A stretch of DNA of 16,763 nucleotides from assembly GCA_945878355.1 (NCBI GenBank), contig CAMCTC010000099.1:1-16763 (forward strand). Direction: 5' to 3'. Origin of the DNA: Bordetella parapertussis (lineage in GTDB: Bacteria; Pseudomonadota; Gammaproteobacteria; Burkholderiales; Burkholderiaceae_C). The stretch's first letter is position 1; each line of letters opens with the position of its first letter. The notes below the pieces were generated by a model that was not told the origin of the DNA, did no database searches, and saw only the letters and a list, made by a program, of their open reading frames with translations. Shown here piece by piece: positions 14,675-16,763 of this stretch. Position numbers and translations under genes: made by a program.

Positions 14675-16763
14675 CCAAGAACCCAAAATTCAAAACCTTC
14701 AAGGCTTTGAAGATGTTCCAGGCCCTGCGCCCGCCTTTTCTGCGCAAGCGCACCGTCGTCGAACGACTGGAAGACCGGGTCTTGTTGTCGGCCGAGCCGA
14801 TGCTGCAGCAAAACCGTCCCGACGACACCCAGCCCTTGGCGGTGGACAACATCCAGATCGAGGTCGGCAAGGTGCAGAGCGCCTACGACATCGCCAGCTT
14901 TGCGAGTTACTCGACCCGCATCGACCTGAGCAGTGCCGGCGCTGGCGCGAGCCAGAACAGCGCGCTCAGCGGCAGCGCTGACCTGCTGACCCTGAACAAG
15001 GAGATGATCAACCTGGTGCTCGACCTGGGCACGGGTAATGACGATGTGCAGCTCAGCACCGAGGCCGATGGCAAGCTGCGGCTGAGCGGCAGCTCTATCC
15101 ACGACCTGGTGTTCCCACGCCCGACCGGCATCCTGGCGATACGCGGTGGTGACGGCCTGGACCGTGTCTTGCTCGGCGACGCCGACCTGGGCAGCGCCAG
15201 CCTGATCGTCGAAGCCGAATCCATCAGCCTGCCCGTCGGCAGGTCCTTGACCAGCGGCGCCGACCTGGTGCTGCGTGGCCTGGCGACGGCAGCCAAGACC
15301 TCGGCGCAGGACATCACGCTCGACCTCCAGGCCCTCGTCGATGTGCAGGGCGCGATGTTGGCGGGTGGGCAGGTCGTGCTCGAAGCGTCGCTGCAGACCC
15401 GCGCATCGATCGCGCACGAGGTCGTGGTCGCATACGACCAGATCAAGCTGACCAGCCAGGCCATCGCGCAGGTCGGCGCCGGCGCGCGAATCCAGGCCCA
15501 GGGCCTGCAACTGCTGGCCTACACCGACAACGACTTGCAGATCGCGTCGCAGGGGGGCCTGGCCAGCGTGGTCGACATCAGCGCCGACCAGACCACCCGC
15601 GCCAGCGTGGCCGGTGGCGCCACGCTGCTCATCACCCCCAAGGCCCTGGTCGCGGGCGAGCAGGCCGTCGTCAGCGTGCTGATCGAAGCCGTGGACCGCA
15701 GCCATGTCAGCGTCGAGCTCAACACCGCGGACAGCTTGGTCACCAGCCTGGCCGCGGGCATCGACATCGGTCTGGGCAGCATTGGCCTGGTTCGCAACAC
15801 CAGCGCCACGCTCGGCGATTCGGCCAGCAAACCGGTCTCGCTCAAGGGCCTGGTGTCGGCCAGCGCCGGGCTGGTCCAGGTCAACGCGGCCAACGCCGAC
15901 GGCGACGGCGGCGGCATCACCGGTGCAGTCAACTCCAGCCTGGTCGGTGTTCAGACCAACCGCCTCCAAGATCAGGTGCTGGCCCGCGTGCAAGGCGCCA
16001 ATCTGAAGGTCGACGGTCTGCAAGTCCTGGCTTTGAACGCGGTCAGCGACAGCGCGTCGGCCAAGGTCGCTCGCAACATCGCCAGCGGCAGCGTTCAAGC
16101 GCTGCTGCTCAACGCCGACCTGGGCGCGATCGGCGATGTCGTCGTGGTCGCGCGCGACCAAGCGAGCTTCGATGCCCAAAGCGGCGGCTTCTCGGCCGCA
16201 GTGCCTCTGCTCAACAACGTGCAGATCGGCGTCGCGTCGGCCAGCAACACGATCAACCGCACGACCCAGGCCCTGGTGCTCGACAGCAAGCTCGATGCCG
16301 GAGCGCTGTACCTGCTGGCCAGCAGCAGCGCTTCGGTCACCGCCGGCACCGAGTCCATGGCAGTGACCGGCGGCGACGCCGAGGGCGCCGCAGACATGTC
16401 GATCTCGCTGGCCGGCACTTTTGCCTGGAACCAGTTGCTGGGCGGCGTCAAAGCCAGCCTGCAGGGCAGCACGGTCAACAGCACTGGCGTGCTGCGTGTG
16501 CAGGCCCTCAATGCCACCAAGGTTGACGCCACATCGACCGCCGGCAGCTCGGTGACCGAATCGGCCGGATCGGCAGGCGGCGCTTCGCTGGCGTTCAACG
16601 CCGTGGGCTGGGACATGGGCAACATCGCCGCGGCCGCGCTCAACAGCCTGATCGGCACCGACGTCGGCTTCACCGTGTTGCCGCTGGAGACCCTGGCTTT
16701 CATCAGCACCAGCCAGGTCAGCGCGGCTGGCGATGTCGCGGTGACGGCGCAGGACTTGATCGA
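14671..16763 (+). CDS. Giant LEPR-XLL-type surface protein (N-terminal 697 residues, C-terminus off window)
   Basis: The frame is open from ATG 14671 to the right edge with no stop, so the gene is partial. Residues 1-30 are a basic leader (KNPKFKTFKALKMFQAL, then LRKRTVVER) without the hydrophobic core of a Sec signal. LEDRVLLSAEP at residues 33-43 is the LEPR-XLL signature, with D in place of P. That signature is known from the N-termini of very long secreted or surface proteins. After a spacer, residues about 100-180 are beta-rich (VLDLGTGNDDVQLS, GILAIRGGDGLDRVLLGDA). The rest is a long, repetitive A/S/V/D-rich chain of short strands, about 150 residues per loose unit (ITVDAL-like segments such as GDVVVVARD and GDVAVTAQD), suggesting a beta-helical or filamentous adhesin. 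The ATGA overlap with the upstream gene makes it part of the operon. It is the likely exported substrate (inference). Confidence 0.88.
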   Translation, partial: MTKNPKFKTFKALKMFQALRPPFLRKRTVVERLEDRVLLSAEPMLQQNRPDDTQPLAVDNIQIEVGKVQSAYDIASFASYSTRIDLSSAGAGASQNSALSGSADLLTLNKEMINLVLDLGTGNDDVQLSTEADGKLRLSGSSIHDLVFPRPTGILAIRGGDGLDRVLLGDADLGSASLIVEAESISLPVGRSLTSGADLVLRGLATAAKTSAQDITLDLQALVDVQGAMLAGGQVVLEASLQTRASIAHEVVVAYDQIKLTSQAIAQVGAGARIQAQGLQLLAYTDNDLQIASQGGLASVVDISADQTTRASVAGGATLLITPKALVAGEQAVVSVLIEAVDRSHVSVELNTADSLVTSLAAGIDIGLGSIGLVRNTSATLGDSASKPVSLKGLVSASAGLVQVNAANADGDGGGITGAVNSSLVGVQTNRLQDQVLARVQGANLKVDGLQVLALNAVSDSASAKVARNIASGSVQALLLNADLGAIGDVVVVARDQASFDAQSGGFSAAVPLLNNVQIGVASASNTINRTTQALVLDSKLDAGALYLLASSSASVTAGTESMAVTGGDAEGAADMSISLAGTFAWNQLLGGVKASLQGSTVNSTGVLRVQALNATKVDATSTAGSSVTESAGSAGGASLAFNAVGWDMGNIAAAALNSLIGTDVGFTVLPLETLAFISTSQVSAAGDVAVTAQDLI
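14767..14799 (+). other. LEPR-XLL-type sorting motif (LEDRVLLSAEP)
   Basis: Codons 33-43 of the giant protein. The motif follows a basic stretch (RKR at 25-27) and precedes the low-complexity spacer, the usual place of the LEPR-XLL signature. Its biochemical role is unknown; use as an export or processing signal is inferred from its conserved N-terminal location. Confidence 0.75.

Noticed and set aside
14395..16179. Minus-strand open frame of about 594 codons opposite the giant LEPR-XLL gene
   Set aside because: Product is a D/A/Q/V-rich mirror of the repetitive plus-strand gene; the plus strand is open, has the LEPR-XLL motif and a good start site.
1..16763. CRISPR arrays, tRNA or rRNA genes, insertion sequences, integrases
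   Set aside because: Scanned for repeats with regular spacers, cloverleaf-like segments, terminal inverted repeats and transposase/integrase motifs; none seen by eye.

Overview
The window is GC-rich with strong third-position G/C bias and densely packed genes. Together with the families present (TolC/HlyD adaptors, SapC, LEPR-XLL giant proteins, Ig-repeat adhesins) this suggests a betaproteobacterium, probably Burkholderiales. That placement is an inference from composition and gene content; no rRNA or other phylogenetic marker lies here.

Layout. (1) 1-1569, minus strand: the start-proximal part of a cell-surface protein with five tandem Ig-like repeats, running off the left edge. (2) 1925-2854, minus strand: a LysR-type regulator. 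(3) 2855-3784: a long, comparatively A/T-rich stretch with no intact gene. It holds a degenerate, internally deleted copy of a SapC-family gene and several palindromic, operator-like sequences. (4) 3785-4567: an intact SapC-family protein. (5) 4615-16763: a tightly packed plus-strand operon whose genes overlap by 4-8 bases or are 7 bases apart. In order it encodes a TolC-like outer-membrane channel, a periplasmic HlyD-like adaptor, a GAF-TM-HlyD fusion, a PqqD-like/M50 metalloprotease/HlyD fusion, a shortened SecA-like ATPase, a second SapC-family protein, an unrecognised 309-residue protein, and the first 697 residues of a giant LEPR-XLL-type protein that runs off the right edge.

How the genes may work together. 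The operon has the periplasmic and outer-membrane parts of a type I-like exporter (TolC plus three proteins with HlyD-type barrel-sandwich domains). No ABC transporter ATPase/permease is visible. In the place where a motor is expected there is a SecA-type ATPase that keeps its nucleotide-binding motifs but has a shortened PPXD and has lost most of the C-terminal helical wing and the zinc tail. The last gene encodes the obvious candidate substrate: a giant beta-rich surface protein with no hydrophobic signal peptide, but with a basic leader and the motif LEDRVLLSAEP. The inference is a dedicated exporter for one giant surface protein, built from a SecA-like motor, an M50/PqqD membrane protein, TolC/HlyD components and SapC accessory proteins. 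Nothing in the sequence proves this biochemically, but the gene set is coherent and, to my knowledge, not described as a mechanism.
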